A DNA stretch of 64,000 nucleotides, from NCBI RefSeq assembly GCF_035989245.1, contig NZ_JAYMFF010000011.1, positions 127,366 to 191,365 on the forward strand. Reading direction: 5' to 3'. Made by a program: the position numbers and the translations under genes. A model generated the notes under the pieces. The model was given only the letters and a program-made list of their open reading frames with translations. It was not told the DNA's origin and did no database searches. Shown one piece after another: positions 50,348 to 59,244 of this stretch. Every line of letters begins with the position of its first letter. Within the stretch, counting starts at the first letter, position 1. The DNA is from Adlercreutzia wanghongyangiae. GTDB taxonomy: Bacteria > Actinomycetota > Coriobacteriia > Coriobacteriales > Eggerthellaceae.

Positions 50348-51832
50348 CTACTTCGCAGAAGCCTCACTGTTCACCATATCGATAAGCTCCTCCTTCGAAT
50401 GGATGCCGAGCTTCCCGTAGATGTGCTTAATATGCGTGGCCACCGTGTTGGTGGAAATGAACAGCTGCTCGCGAATATAGGGGCGTGTTCGCCCTTTGGC
50501 CAGCAGAACCGCAATCTCAGTTTCCCTATCAGACAGCCCGCAACGTTTCTGGATACGCAAGCAGGCCCGCGCAAGGGCCTCATCAACGGAATCGGCAGCC
50601 AGCGAGGAGCCAGCCGCCGATAGGTCGTCCGCCACGGGATCTTTCTGGGGGATGGCAATCATCGCCAAGGCTACCAAGGCGATGAGCGCCAACCCTATAG
50701 AGTGCAAATCGAACGGAGCTGCCGCCTCGGCGCTGAATCTTCCCAGAAGATTACCAGCAAGCACTCCAACCTGCACGAATCCATTCGCCAGCCCTATGCA
50801 AAGGGCCGCCGAGGCGCCGTGCGTCTTCGCAAGCGACAAAACAAACAGGAACAGCAATACCTCAATCAGCGTATCGCACGTTGAATTGATGACGCTGGTT
50901 CCGAAGTGGGCAAAAGAACCGGGAAAGAGAAAAAGAGCGAGGGAGGCAATCAGGAACGGCATGACCCACCGAAAGAGTCCCGAAAAACTCACCCGCTTCG
51001 AGAAGAGCACCAAGAGGATGGCGAAAAGCACGGCGGCGAAATTCGAAACGAGTGATGCCAGGTCATAATTCAACAGACTGAAGGCATTGCTCGAGGAAAA
51101 GTTTGCCGCCTCCCACCCAATCACCAGGTAAATGACAAGCAGCAGCACCGACACTTTCAGCAAGTAGGGCACCCAGGTCCTATCATGCCGGCGCCCCGAT
51201 TCATTGCGGCGCCACTCCCCCGAAGTACGGTCCGACCGCGCTCCCGACGCGACGTCCCGGGTAGGCGCAGCGCCATCTTTCCTGAAGCACTCAATGAGCA
51301 GAGCGCCCGAAATCAAGGGAAGCACGGCGCTCACCACCGCCGCAACCTCGGTTTGCAAGGCGGGAATAATAAGGGAGCAGAAAAGCGTGACAAACGTAGA
51401 GAGCGGTATTGCCGCCTCCAGCTCTTCGACATCAACAGACGCAAGCGCCATGGCCCACAGAATGCTCGTAAGAGCATAGCCCGCACCGGTCAGCACGCCT
51501 CCACTTACAACAGCCACTTCGCCCATTGAAGGTCCAAGCAGCGAAAGCAGCGTGCCCAGGGAAAGAGCCGACGGTGCGAGAATCGGCAGCGGAGAGCGCG
51601 GCCCCACCCGCTTACGCCGGAAGGCGAAGCCTCCGGCGAAAAACGCCACGACGACCGTAGCAGCGGATACGATCCAGGAGCCATCAGCGTTAATCGAGAC
51701 GCCCGTCGTGTCGAAAAGAACCGGAGTCCCATAGACGCAGTAGAGCCACGCCCACACGAAGCCAATGCCGACATGACGCAGCTTGAAGGTGCTCTCGATT
51801 CTGCCTAGAAGAGCTCCGATGCCATCTCCCAC
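50348..51832 (-). CDS. Polytopic membrane protein with C-terminal LuxR-type DNA-binding domain
   Basis: 494 residues from a GTG at 51832 with GGAG upstream; an open frame continues to 52000 but overlaps the divergent promoter. About 12 hydrophobic segments up to residue ~405, then LuxR helix-turn-helix (LSDRETEIAVLLAKGRTRPY, then STNTVATHIKHIYGKLGIHS). Third regulator of this type in the window and, like the other two, divergent from a TAT flavoprotein (52049). A hydrophilic Arg/Ser-rich loop divides the membrane part. Confidence 0.88.
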   Translation of the reverse strand: MGDGIGALLGRIESTFKLRHVGIGFVWAWLYCVYGTPVLFDTTGVSINADGSWIVSAATVVVAFFAGGFAFRRKRVGPRSPLPILAPSALSLGTLLSLLGPSMGEVAVVSGGVLTGAGYALTSILWAMALASVDVEELEAAIPLSTFVTLFCSLIIPALQTEVAAVVSAVLPLISGALLIECFRKDGAAPTRDVASGARSDRTSGEWRRNESGRRHDRTWVPYLLKVSVLLLVIYLVIGWEAANFSSSNAFSLLNYDLASLVSNFAAVLFAILLVLFSKRVSFSGLFRWVMPFLIASLALFLFPGSFAHFGTSVINSTCDTLIEVLLFLFVLSLAKTHGASAALCIGLANGFVQVGVLAGNLLGRFSAEAAAPFDLHSIGLALIALVALAMIAIPQKDPVADDLSAAGSSLAADSVDEALARACLRIQKRCGLSDRETEIAVLLAKGRTRPYIREQLFISTNTVATHIKHIYGKLGIHSKEELIDMVNSEASAK

Positions 51833-51909
51833 ATTTGCTCCGATCTGATTCTTTCTCCCCTTTTCATGATAAGAAGTATAGCAACCGTAGATAAATTTCA
51901 CTGCGAAAT

Positions 51910-51941
51910 CCCTGTCCAGGGCATCACCCACGAGAGGTGAT
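51910..51941. promoter_or_regulatory. Operator-like dyads between LuxR and flavoprotein genes
   Basis: CCCTG-tc-CAGGG (51910-51921) and ATCACC-cacgaga-GGTGAT (51923-51941) are adjacent perfect dyads in the divergent intergenic region. AAATTTCACT just upstream resembles the ATTTCACT repeats of the first LuxR/flavoprotein pair. Confidence 0.42.
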
Positions 51942-52048
51942 ACTGCAAATCGCCGCTCCCAGGGGATGGCGGCCGCCCTCAAGGCCCCGCTATCGTGCAC
52001 CTTGCGCTCGACGAGCGCTCAAAAGCAACCCAGAGGAGGGAACAAGCT

Positions 52049-53746
52049 ATGGAAAACACCGCATTCACTTTGGATCGCCGCCACTTCCTCGGACTTGGCG
52101 CCGTGGCCGCCGTGGGCGCCATGGGCCTGGCCGGCTGCGCTCCAAAGACCGGAAGCGAAACGGATCTGGGCGAAACCGGTGCGCCCGCGGAAAGCGGCAA
52201 CCCCGCATGGCTCGGCGAGGAGCCCGAAGTTGCCGAAGGCGACATCGCCGAGACCATCGAGACCGACTTCCTCATCATCGGCGCCGGCACGGCCGGCCTG
52301 GCAGCCGCCGGTGCCGCGGGAGACCTGGGCATGGACTTCATCGTCTGCGACAAGGCCAACCAGGTGCCCGAGACGCGCGAGTACCTCGGCGGCGTGAACA
52401 CCTCCTATGCCAAGGAGAACAACGTGACCGTCGATGGCGCCAAGCTGCTGAACGAGCTGACGCGCTACGCTTCGGGCAAATGCAACCAGAAGCTCATCAA
52501 GCTGTGGATCGACGAGAGCGCCGAGTACGTCGACTGGGTCACCGAGGTCATGAAGGACCAGGGCAAGGAGGTCATGTTGGACATGCCCCCCGCGCATGCC
52601 ACCGGCGGCACCGACTACTACGTGCCCTACGTGCAGCACCTGTGGGAGCCCTCCTACGTTCCCCCGACGCGCAACGACACCATCGCCGAGCGCTTGGCCG
52701 GCCAAGGTCATGACATCCTGTTCGAGCACGAGATGGTGAAGCTCCTCCACGGCGATGGCACCGTCACGGGCGCCATCTTCAAGACGAAAGACGGCTACAA
52801 GCAGATCAACGCGAAGAACACGCTGCTTGCCACCGGTGGCTACGCGGCCAACCCCGTTATGATGCGCGCCCTGCAGCCTTCCACGGTGGCCTGCTGCACC
52901 GCTTCCAGCTTCAACCCCACCTGCACCGGCGACGGCATTCGCGCGGGCCTGTGGGCCGGTGCCTCGAAGGACATCGACGCCGCCCCCATGATCTTCGACC
53001 GCGGCGCGGTGGCCCCCGGTGTTGACGCTGGCTATGTGAGCGACGCCGACGACGCGGTGCTGCCCGGCAACATCTTCCAGGAGAACATCGGAAGCCAGCC
53101 GTTCATGAAGGTAAACCGCCGCGGCCAGCGCTTCGCCAACGAGTCCACTCCCTATGACTTCATCTGCTTTGCCGCCAACTATCAGCCCGGCGGCGTATGG
53201 TGCCAGGTGTACGACAGCAACATGATGGACGACATGCTGCGCTTCGAAACCGTCGGCTGCTCGCGCACCGTGCCCTACATCGAGGCAGGTCTGACCTTCG
53301 ACGAGTACACGGCCGCATCTCAGGAATCCGGCATCCTCATGAAGGCCGACACCCTTGAAGAGCTCGCCGATATGCTGGGCTTCGAAGGTGCCGATAAGGA
53401 GAACTTCCTAGCCGAGGTGGAGCGCTACAACGGCTTTTACGACAAGCAGGTCGACGAGGACTTCGGCAAGGAGGCCTATCGCCTGTCTGCCATCCGCCAG
53501 GCACCCTTCTACGGCTGCTGGTTCGGCGGATCGCTGCTGACCACCATCGACGGCCTGCGCATCAACGAGAACTGCCAGGTGCTCGATCCCGCGCTGAACG
53601 TCATCGAGGGCCTGTACGCCGCCGGCGACGTGTCGGGCAGCTTCTTCTCGGGCAACTACCCCGAGTACATCGTGGGCGTGGCTAGCGGCCGCAGCTCGGT
53701 TGAGGGCCGCCACGTTGCGAAGCTTCTGGCCGGCGCCGCCGAGTAA
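52049..53746 (+). CDS. TAT-exported lipoprotein FAD flavoprotein reductase
   Basis: 565 residues. TAT motif DRRHFL (Arg10-Arg11), lipobox Cys30, spacer with NPAWLGEEPEVAEGDIAETI as in the 20664 gene, FAD motif GAGTAG at 78-83, C-terminal FAD region LNVIEGLYAAGDVSGSFFSG. The two reductases are clearly paralogues that have diverged in the substrate region. ATG at 52049 follows GAGGAGGG. No FMN-binding or haem domain. Probably accepts electrons from a membrane quinol dehydrogenase encoded elsewhere. Under likely control of the divergent membrane LuxR. Confidence 0.9.
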   Translation: MENTAFTLDRRHFLGLGAVAAVGAMGLAGCAPKTGSETDLGETGAPAESGNPAWLGEEPEVAEGDIAETIETDFLIIGAGTAGLAAAGAAGDLGMDFIVCDKANQVPETREYLGGVNTSYAKENNVTVDGAKLLNELTRYASGKCNQKLIKLWIDESAEYVDWVTEVMKDQGKEVMLDMPPAHATGGTDYYVPYVQHLWEPSYVPPTRNDTIAERLAGQGHDILFEHEMVKLLHGDGTVTGAIFKTKDGYKQINAKNTLLATGGYAANPVMMRALQPSTVACCTASSFNPTCTGDGIRAGLWAGASKDIDAAPMIFDRGAVAPGVDAGYVSDADDAVLPGNIFQENIGSQPFMKVNRRGQRFANESTPYDFICFAANYQPGGVWCQVYDSNMMDDMLRFETVGCSRTVPYIEAGLTFDEYTAASQESGILMKADTLEELADMLGFEGADKENFLAEVERYNGFYDKQVDEDFGKEAYRLSAIRQAPFYGCWFGGSLLTTIDGLRINENCQVLDPALNVIEGLYAAGDVSGSFFSGNYPEYIVGVASGRSSVEGRHVAKLLAGAAE

Positions 53747-53821
53747 GCGCCTTCGATCTTCCTCACCCTCCCTATCGACGGGGCCCTGCGGGGCCTCGTC
53801 TTTGCGTTGGGAGCAACGAAG

Positions 53822-53861
53822 AGCGCCGGGGGCCGATCGCAGTCGGGCCCCGGCGCTTTTC
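53822..53861 (+). terminator. Rho-independent terminator after the flavoprotein
   Basis: Stem AGCGCCGGGG / CCCCGGCGCT, extended inside by GCC, followed by TTTTCG. A weaker hairpin (53776-53799) precedes it. Confidence 0.85.
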
Positions 53862-53922
53862 GTTGCCGTCAGATCTGTTGCCGTCCGCTCCGCGCCAGCC
53901 GCAAGACCGACTGCACGAGGCC

Positions 53923-54603
53923 CTACAGCCCCAGTTTCTCGGCGCGCTGGGCCTGCAGCCAGTCGACGAGCTCCGGAATGCCCTCGTGAGTGCGGGCGCT
54001 GGTGATGAAGATGTTAAGCGTCGGGTTCAGCCGGCGCGCCTCTTCCTTCAGACGATCCATGTCGAAATCCTCGTTCAAGGGCAGGTAGTCGCATTTGGTC
54101 ACGATGAGCGCGTCCACAGCAGCGAACATGGGCGGGTACTTCATCACCTTGTCCCAGCCCTCGGGCACCGACAGCAGCATCACGCGAGTATGCGCGCCGG
54201 TGTCGAAGTCGGCCGGGCACACGAGGTTGCCGATGTTCTCCAAGAACAAGTAGTCGAAGCGCTCACCTCCGAAGGCCTGGAAGGCGGCCTCCACCATGCC
54301 CATCTCCACGTGGCATACGCCGCGGGTGTTCAGCTCCACCGACTCCACCCCGGCTTCCTTGATCTTCAGCGCGTCCACGTCGCTCTCAAGATCGGCCTCG
54401 ATGACGCCGAGCTCCTGCACGCCGCGGCTGCGCAGCTCCTTGATGATGGCCAAAAGGATGGTGGTCTTGCCGGCGCCCGGCGAGGCCATCACGTCCACGA
54501 AGAACGTGCCGTCGGCCACGCGCGCCGCGCGGAAGGCATCGGCTGCCTCGTCGTTGGCCGCCAGGATGTTCTTCTTCACTTCGATGACGCGCTTGTTGTC
54601 CAT
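53923..54603 (-). CDS. hypB: HypB, GTPase for nickel insertion into hydrogenase
   Basis: 226 residues. P-loop SPGAGKTT (41-48), IEADLESDVDALKI switch region, NTRGVCHVEMGMVEAAF metal-site region (Cys-His), ENIGNLVCPADFD and TKCDYLP (NKxD-like). The N-terminal CxxCGC motif and the His-rich stretch of some HypB are absent. Works with HypA to load nickel into NiFe hydrogenase; neither hypA nor hydrogenase genes are nearby, so it is an isolated maturation gene or serves another nickel enzyme. ATG at 54603 follows AAGGAGG. Confidence 0.93.
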   Translation of the reverse strand: MDNKRVIEVKKNILAANDEAADAFRAARVADGTFFVDVMASPGAGKTTILLAIIKELRSRGVQELGVIEADLESDVDALKIKEAGVESVELNTRGVCHVEMGMVEAAFQAFGGERFDYLFLENIGNLVCPADFDTGAHTRVMLLSVPEGWDKVMKYPPMFAAVDALIVTKCDYLPLNEDFDMDRLKEEARRLNPTLNIFITSARTHEGIPELVDWLQAQRAEKLGL

Positions 54604-54745
54604 TGCCAGCCTCCTTGGCCTCGGCGGCGCACTCGGGCGGCCGCGTTTTCTCTCGCGAACCATAGTAGCGGCCTTTCGACCCCTTTGCCAATGCGCAACG
54701 GGAATCGGCTGTGCAGATTTCCGTAAACGCAACAAGCCGCTTTGC

Positions 54746-54901
54746 GCTGTTTTGGCTTGAAAAGCACGGTTTTGTAACCAAGACCGCTCATTTTTTGCGA
54801 CGGCGTCATGCGCCATCTGGGAAAATGTCTGCAGTGTAATGTATTTTCGAACCGAAGCGGCCTTCGTTGTCACAAAACCGTGCTTTTCAAGCCAAAATAG
54901 C
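54746..54901 (+). repeat. Long-inverted-repeat element E2
   Basis: 156 bp. 30-bp arms (54746-54775 and 54872-54901; core GGCTTGAAAAGCACGG) differ at one position; a 26-bp block is perfect. Interior 96 bp with CGCCATCTGGGAAAATG at 54811-54827. Lies in the divergent gap between hypB and the next gene. Confidence 0.8.
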
Positions 54902-54969
54902 GTCCTCGTGCGTGCTATAGTGTGCCCGTTGGCTTCATCCGCAGCACACCCGCAAAACAAGGAGCCCTC

Positions 54970-55422
54970 ATGACGACGACCGAAGTAGCCTTCGCCCGTT
55001 CCACCTGGCGGAAATCCCGCGAGTTCAATACCGCCCTGCACGATTTGGCCCAGCGCATGCCCATGGAGCTGGTGCGCTTGTACGTCACCGAGGGCGTACG
55101 CACCCCGCGTGTGCGCACCGACTACTACGATCGCATCGACGAGCTGCGCGAATTGCGCCGCCAAGCCCTGCTAGGGGAGATGTCCGCCGTGGAAGCGCAG
55201 GCCGAAACCTGGCTGGACGAGCATCCCGCCGACGCGGCCCGCATTGCCGCCGAGAGCGGCCGCACCCAGGCCACCCCCGAGATGCTGCTGGGCACCCAAG
55301 TGGTCAACGGCACCAGCCCGGCCTTCGGCTTCACTCCCGAAACCTACGTGATCGCCCCCAGCCTGCGCGTTTACGAGTTGTTCATCTGGTACGACGAAAG
55401 CGAACGCTGGTCGCAAAACTGA
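54970..55422 (+). CDS. Conserved-looking protein of unknown function
   Basis: 150 residues, soluble, no signal peptide. Acidic and Arg-rich helices in the first two-thirds (SREFNTALHDLAQRMPMELV, then YYDRIDELRELRRQALLGEM), then a beta-like end (FGFTPETYVIAPSLRVYELF). Good ribosome binding site (AAGGAGCCCTC) and coding-type codon use, so real. No family recognised. Its promoter must lie in or beside element E2. Confidence 0.8.
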   Translation: MTTTEVAFARSTWRKSREFNTALHDLAQRMPMELVRLYVTEGVRTPRVRTDYYDRIDELRELRRQALLGEMSAVEAQAETWLDEHPADAARIAAESGRTQATPEMLLGTQVVNGTSPAFGFTPETYVIAPSLRVYELFIWYDESERWSQN

Positions 55423-55521
55423 GCCCGCGGAAGTTCCGGCCCTGCAAGTTCGCACTTTCCGCGCCTTTCGCATCTTCGCCGCGATGCCACCTGGTCAAAT
55501 CGCGCATCATCTTGCACTTCT

Positions 55522-55660
55522 GCAAGCTGTCCGCCGATCTGACCGGTTTTTCTCCCGCAAAATGCAAGCTGGCCGTCGATCTGACCGGGTTTTCAGCATC
55601 AAACCTAATCAGATCGGCCCCCAACTCGCATTTCTGCAAGTTGGGGGCCGATCTGCACTG
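55522..55660 (+). repeat. Three degenerate direct repeats containing GATCTG
   Basis: Copies start at 55522, 55564 and 55636: GCAAGCTGTCCGCCGATCTG, GCAAGCTGGCCGTCGATCTG and GCAAGTTGGGGGCCGATCTG. The first two continue ACCGG then T-rich. Spacings of 42 and 72 bp are irregular, so this is not a CRISPR array. Confidence 0.7.
55610..55655. terminator. Long hairpin between convergent genes
   Basis: Perfect 17-bp stem CAGATCGGCCCCCAACT / AGTTGGGGGCCGATCTG with a 12-nt loop. Between the stops at 55422 and 55686, it can act on both transcripts. It contains the third repeat of the preceding feature. Confidence 0.65.
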
Positions 55661-55685
55661 ATTGCCTCAATCGCGAAGGTTGCCC

Positions 55686-57170
55686 TTAAGCTTCGTGGCG
55701 CTTCTCGTAGAAGGCGGCCAGCTCGGGCACCATCTTCTCAAGCGTGGGCAGATCCTCGTAGGCCATATGCCCGTTCTCGTGCACCTTGTACTCGATGCGG
55801 CTCGTGATGGACTCGGGCAGGAACATCTTCGAGACGGAGTGCTTCACGTTCCAGAACGGCGTGGCGGCGTCGTGGATGCCGCCGAAGAACAGCACGCGGC
55901 AGAACGGGTTGCGGCGCAAAGCCGTGCCCATGTCGTAGGCGGTGTTCGGGCAGGTGGGGCTGCCCATGGTGCCGGGGGCCTGGTGCGTCCAGTTCCATTC
56001 CTCGTTCACCTTCATGGAAAGCAGCATGTTGATGGACGAACCCGCAAAGCCGGTTTCCTGCACGAGCTTCATCCAGGCGGACTGGTCCGGCGTCATGATG
56101 GCGTCGCCCGAGGGGTCCTCGCCGGCGAAGAACTCGTTGTCGCCCTGCACGTCCATATAAGCCGGCTCGGTGAAGCGCATGTCATAGCGGCCGCAGAACA
56201 GGCCCTCGTCGGCCAGGATGTTCTTGCGGAAGGTGTCAAGCTCGATGCGCAGGTGGCGCTTCTCGATGAACTCGGCGGGAAGGCCGATGAGCTCGCTCAT
56301 CTCGGCGGCCAGCTCGTGCTCCTCGGCCGGGGTGATGGAGTCGCTCGCGATAAGCGCGCGGCCGTACTTCTCGTCCACGAACTTCCAGGCCTTATCGAAC
56401 CACTCGAACTGGTCCACGCCCGCACCGGCCTTGCCGAAGTAGTTGGCGGTGGCGGCGTACACGGGCACCATGCCCATGTAGTACAGGTCGTTGCCGGAAA
56501 GGGTGGGGGCGTAGTCCAGAATGGTGGACTGCTCGATCACGCCGGTCAGCGCTATGCCGCGCTCGCCGAGCACGCGCATGAGCACCGAGTTGCGCATGGT
56601 GCCGTAGGACTCGCCGTACAGGTACAGCGGCGTGTTCCAGCGCTCGTGGGTGGTGAGCCACTGGGCGATGCCGCGCATGAAGGCGTCGGCGTCGCCGTCG
56701 ACACCCCACACCTTCTTGGGATCGTAGCCCTCGGCCACCTTCGAGTAGCCGGTGCCCATGGCGTCCAGGTACACCAGGTCGGTGGAGGGGAGAAGCGAGT
56801 AGGGGTTGTCCTCGGGGGCCGTGGGGCAGGGCAGCTGCTTCACCGTGTTGATGGGCACGCGGCGCGGGCCGAGGCCGCCGATGTTCACCATGGCCGACGA
56901 ACCGCCCGGGCCGCCGTTCCAGCAGAAGGTGACGGGGCGGTCGGACTTGTCCGCCTGGTCGCTCACATAGGACAGCGCGAACATGTGCCCGATGAGGGTG
57001 CCGTCGTCGGTGTGCAGGGGAAGCATCTCGGCGGTGGCGGTGTACTTGATGGTCTGCTTGCCGTCAGTCCAGGTCATGTCCTTGCTCGCGGGCTCGGGCA
57101 CGGGGCATTCCGGCGCGGCGCTCTTCCCATCGTTCATGGTGACGGTGAAGGAGGGGCTGGTCTCTACCAT
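55686..57170 (-). CDS. Serine carboxypeptidase-like protein (peptidase S10)
   Basis: 494 residues, alpha/beta-hydrolase fold. Oxyanion region VTFCWNGGPGGSSAMVNIGG, nucleophile GESYG near residue 189, Asp in GIHDAATPFWN, His in ENGHMAYEDLP: a complete triad. Family members release C-terminal residues from peptides. No signal peptide is visible, whereas eukaryotic members are secreted or vacuolar; this one is probably cytosolic and may process imported peptides. ATG at 57170 follows AAGGAGCC. Confidence 0.92.
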   Translation of the reverse strand: MVETSPSFTVTMNDGKSAAPECPVPEPASKDMTWTDGKQTIKYTATAEMLPLHTDDGTLIGHMFALSYVSDQADKSDRPVTFCWNGGPGGSSAMVNIGGLGPRRVPINTVKQLPCPTAPEDNPYSLLPSTDLVYLDAMGTGYSKVAEGYDPKKVWGVDGDADAFMRGIAQWLTTHERWNTPLYLYGESYGTMRNSVLMRVLGERGIALTGVIEQSTILDYAPTLSGNDLYYMGMVPVYAATANYFGKAGAGVDQFEWFDKAWKFVDEKYGRALIASDSITPAEEHELAAEMSELIGLPAEFIEKRHLRIELDTFRKNILADEGLFCGRYDMRFTEPAYMDVQGDNEFFAGEDPSGDAIMTPDQSAWMKLVQETGFAGSSINMLLSMKVNEEWNWTHQAPGTMGSPTCPNTAYDMGTALRRNPFCRVLFFGGIHDAATPFWNVKHSVSKMFLPESITSRIEYKVHENGHMAYEDLPTLEKMVPELAAFYEKRHEA

Positions 57171-57365
57171 GGTAGGCTCCTTAGTCTCGACGCGCGCCGC
57201 CTCCGACCTAAGGGCGCGGAGGGAGGGCGCGCACTGCATACGGCCCCAGCCTACGCCCCTGCGCCGGCCTGCAGCGCGAACGCAGGCGCCTTGTCACGAA
57301 ACACGGGGGAAGCCGTGGCCGTTCCGTGAACCGACCTGCGCTTTCTCCACGGAAGGAAAATCGCC

Positions 57366-59159
57366 CTATTCCCCGAACTGCATGCGGTAGTAGCGGGCGT
57401 AGGTGCCGCCGCGGGCCAGCAGCTCGTCGTGGGTGCCCTGCTCCACCACGCGGCCGTCCTCCACTACGGCGATGAGGCTCGCGCTGCGGATGGTGGACAG
57501 GCGATGCGCGATGGTCATGGTGGTGCGCCCGCGCGAGAGCTCCGCCAGCGAGGCCTGAATGGCGTGCTCGCTCTCGTTGTCGAGCGCGCTCGTGGCCTCG
57601 TCCAGAATGAGGATGCGCGGATCGCGCAAAAACACGCGCGCGATGGAGATACGCTGCTTCTGGCCGCCGGACAAGCGCGCCCCGCGCTCGCCCACCAGAG
57701 TGTCGTAGCCGTTGGGCAGCGAGCAGATGAACTCGTGGATGTTGGCCTTGCGGGCCGCCTCCTCTATCTCGGCCTGGGTGGCGCCGGGACGCCCATAGGC
57801 GATGTTCTCCCCCACCGTGCCGCCGAACAGGTACACGTCCTGCTGCACGATGCCGATGGCCTCGCGCAGCGATTCCAGCGTCACATCGCGCACGTCCACA
57901 CCGTCGATCAGCACCGCGCCCGCGTCCACATCGTAGAAGCGGGGCAGAAGCGAGCAGGTGGTGGTCTTGCCGCCGCCCGACGGCCCCACGAGCGCCACGG
58001 TCGCGCCCGCCGGAATATCGAGCGAAAGTCCCTGCAGCACCGGATCGTCGGCGCTGTAGCCGAACCGCACATCGCGGTACTCCACATGGCCGCGCTCGGC
58101 GGGATCGGCCACAGCCAGGCTCACGGCTCCCGGGCGGTTCGCAACATCGGGGTGCTCGTCCAGCACCTCCATGAAGCGGCGGAAGCCCGCGTAGCCTTTC
58201 TGCAACGTCTCGGTGAAGTTGATCAGCTGCTCAACGGGCGAGATGAAGATGCCAATGTACAGTGCGTAAATGGCCAGGTCGGTCACAGCCAGGGTGCCCT
58301 GAGCCACGAAGTAGCCACCGCCCACGATGGTCACCGTGTACAGCACGCCCATGAACAGCGAGTTCATGGCATGAAACGCGCCGAGGAATCGGTAGGAGCG
58401 CTTCTTCGTGTCCAGGAAGGCCTCGTTGGCCCCGCGGAACTTCTCACGCTCGGCAGCCTCGCCGCCGAACGACTTCACCACGCGGATGCCGCCGAGGGAA
58501 TCCTGTACCGTGGCGTTGATGCCGGCCATACGCTCGCGGTTCTCGCGAAACACCATGCGACGGCGGTAGTTCAGCGCAAACGACAGCGCCGCCATCACCA
58601 ACGTCGCCAGCAGCATAATCGCCGTCAGGGGCACGTTGATCATGAACAGCAGCACGAAGGAGCCGACGATCTTCAGCGTGCAGATGAACAGATTCTCGGG
58701 CCCATGGTGCGCCAATTCCGATATGTCGAACAGATCGCTTGTCACCTTCGCCATCATGGCGCCGGTGTTGTGGCGGTCGTAATAGCTAAACGACAAACGC
58801 TGGAACTGGTCAAACAAGTCGCGGCGCATGTCCGCCTCCATGTAGGCGCCCATAATGTGCCCCCAGCAGGTGATGAACCACTGGCATCCCGTGCGCAGCG
58901 CATACAGCGCCAAGAACAGCACCAGAATAAGCCCCAGGCTGCCCAAGATGCGCTCGGGCGATTCCAGGAAGAATTCCTTGGTGAAGAAGTTCAGAAACTG
59001 CGGAAAGGCCAGGTCGATGGCCGCCAGCACGCAGGCGCAGCCCAGATCGGCGAAGAACAGCCCCTTGTAGGGTCCATAATAGCCAATGAAACGCGCCCAC
59101 ACTCGCCGTGCCGACACCTCGGCGTGGGATTCTTGGGATGTGTCGATTGAAGTAGCCAT
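57366..59159 (-). CDS. ABC exporter, fused permease and ATPase
   Basis: 597 residues. Six-helix membrane domain (YYDRHNTGAMMAKVTSDLFD in the coupling region), nucleotide-binding domain with GPSGGGKTTTCSLL, LSGGQKQRISIARVFL, ILILDEATSAL and AHRLSTI. MsbA-like half-transporter, distinct from the one at 10347. Substrate unknown. Same strand as the peptidase, but 195 bp lie between them. Confidence 0.92.
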   Translation of the reverse strand: MATSIDTSQESHAEVSARRVWARFIGYYGPYKGLFFADLGCACVLAAIDLAFPQFLNFFTKEFFLESPERILGSLGLILVLFLALYALRTGCQWFITCWGHIMGAYMEADMRRDLFDQFQRLSFSYYDRHNTGAMMAKVTSDLFDISELAHHGPENLFICTLKIVGSFVLLFMINVPLTAIMLLATLVMAALSFALNYRRRMVFRENRERMAGINATVQDSLGGIRVVKSFGGEAAEREKFRGANEAFLDTKKRSYRFLGAFHAMNSLFMGVLYTVTIVGGGYFVAQGTLAVTDLAIYALYIGIFISPVEQLINFTETLQKGYAGFRRFMEVLDEHPDVANRPGAVSLAVADPAERGHVEYRDVRFGYSADDPVLQGLSLDIPAGATVALVGPSGGGKTTTCSLLPRFYDVDAGAVLIDGVDVRDVTLESLREAIGIVQQDVYLFGGTVGENIAYGRPGATQAEIEEAARKANIHEFICSLPNGYDTLVGERGARLSGGQKQRISIARVFLRDPRILILDEATSALDNESEHAIQASLAELSRGRTTMTIAHRLSTIRSASLIAVVEDGRVVEQGTHDELLARGGTYARYYRMQFGE

Positions 59160-59244
59160 GGCCCTATCATACGCTTTTGCGCACGACAGGCCCGGGAACG
59201 TTTCGGCAACCTGCCACCCTCAGTTCGCGGCACGCGAGGCGTCC

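Noticed and set aside
55522..55660. CRISPR-like array
   Set aside because: Only three degenerate copies with unequal spacing (42 and 72 bp), no cas genes, and the last copy is part of a terminator hairpin.
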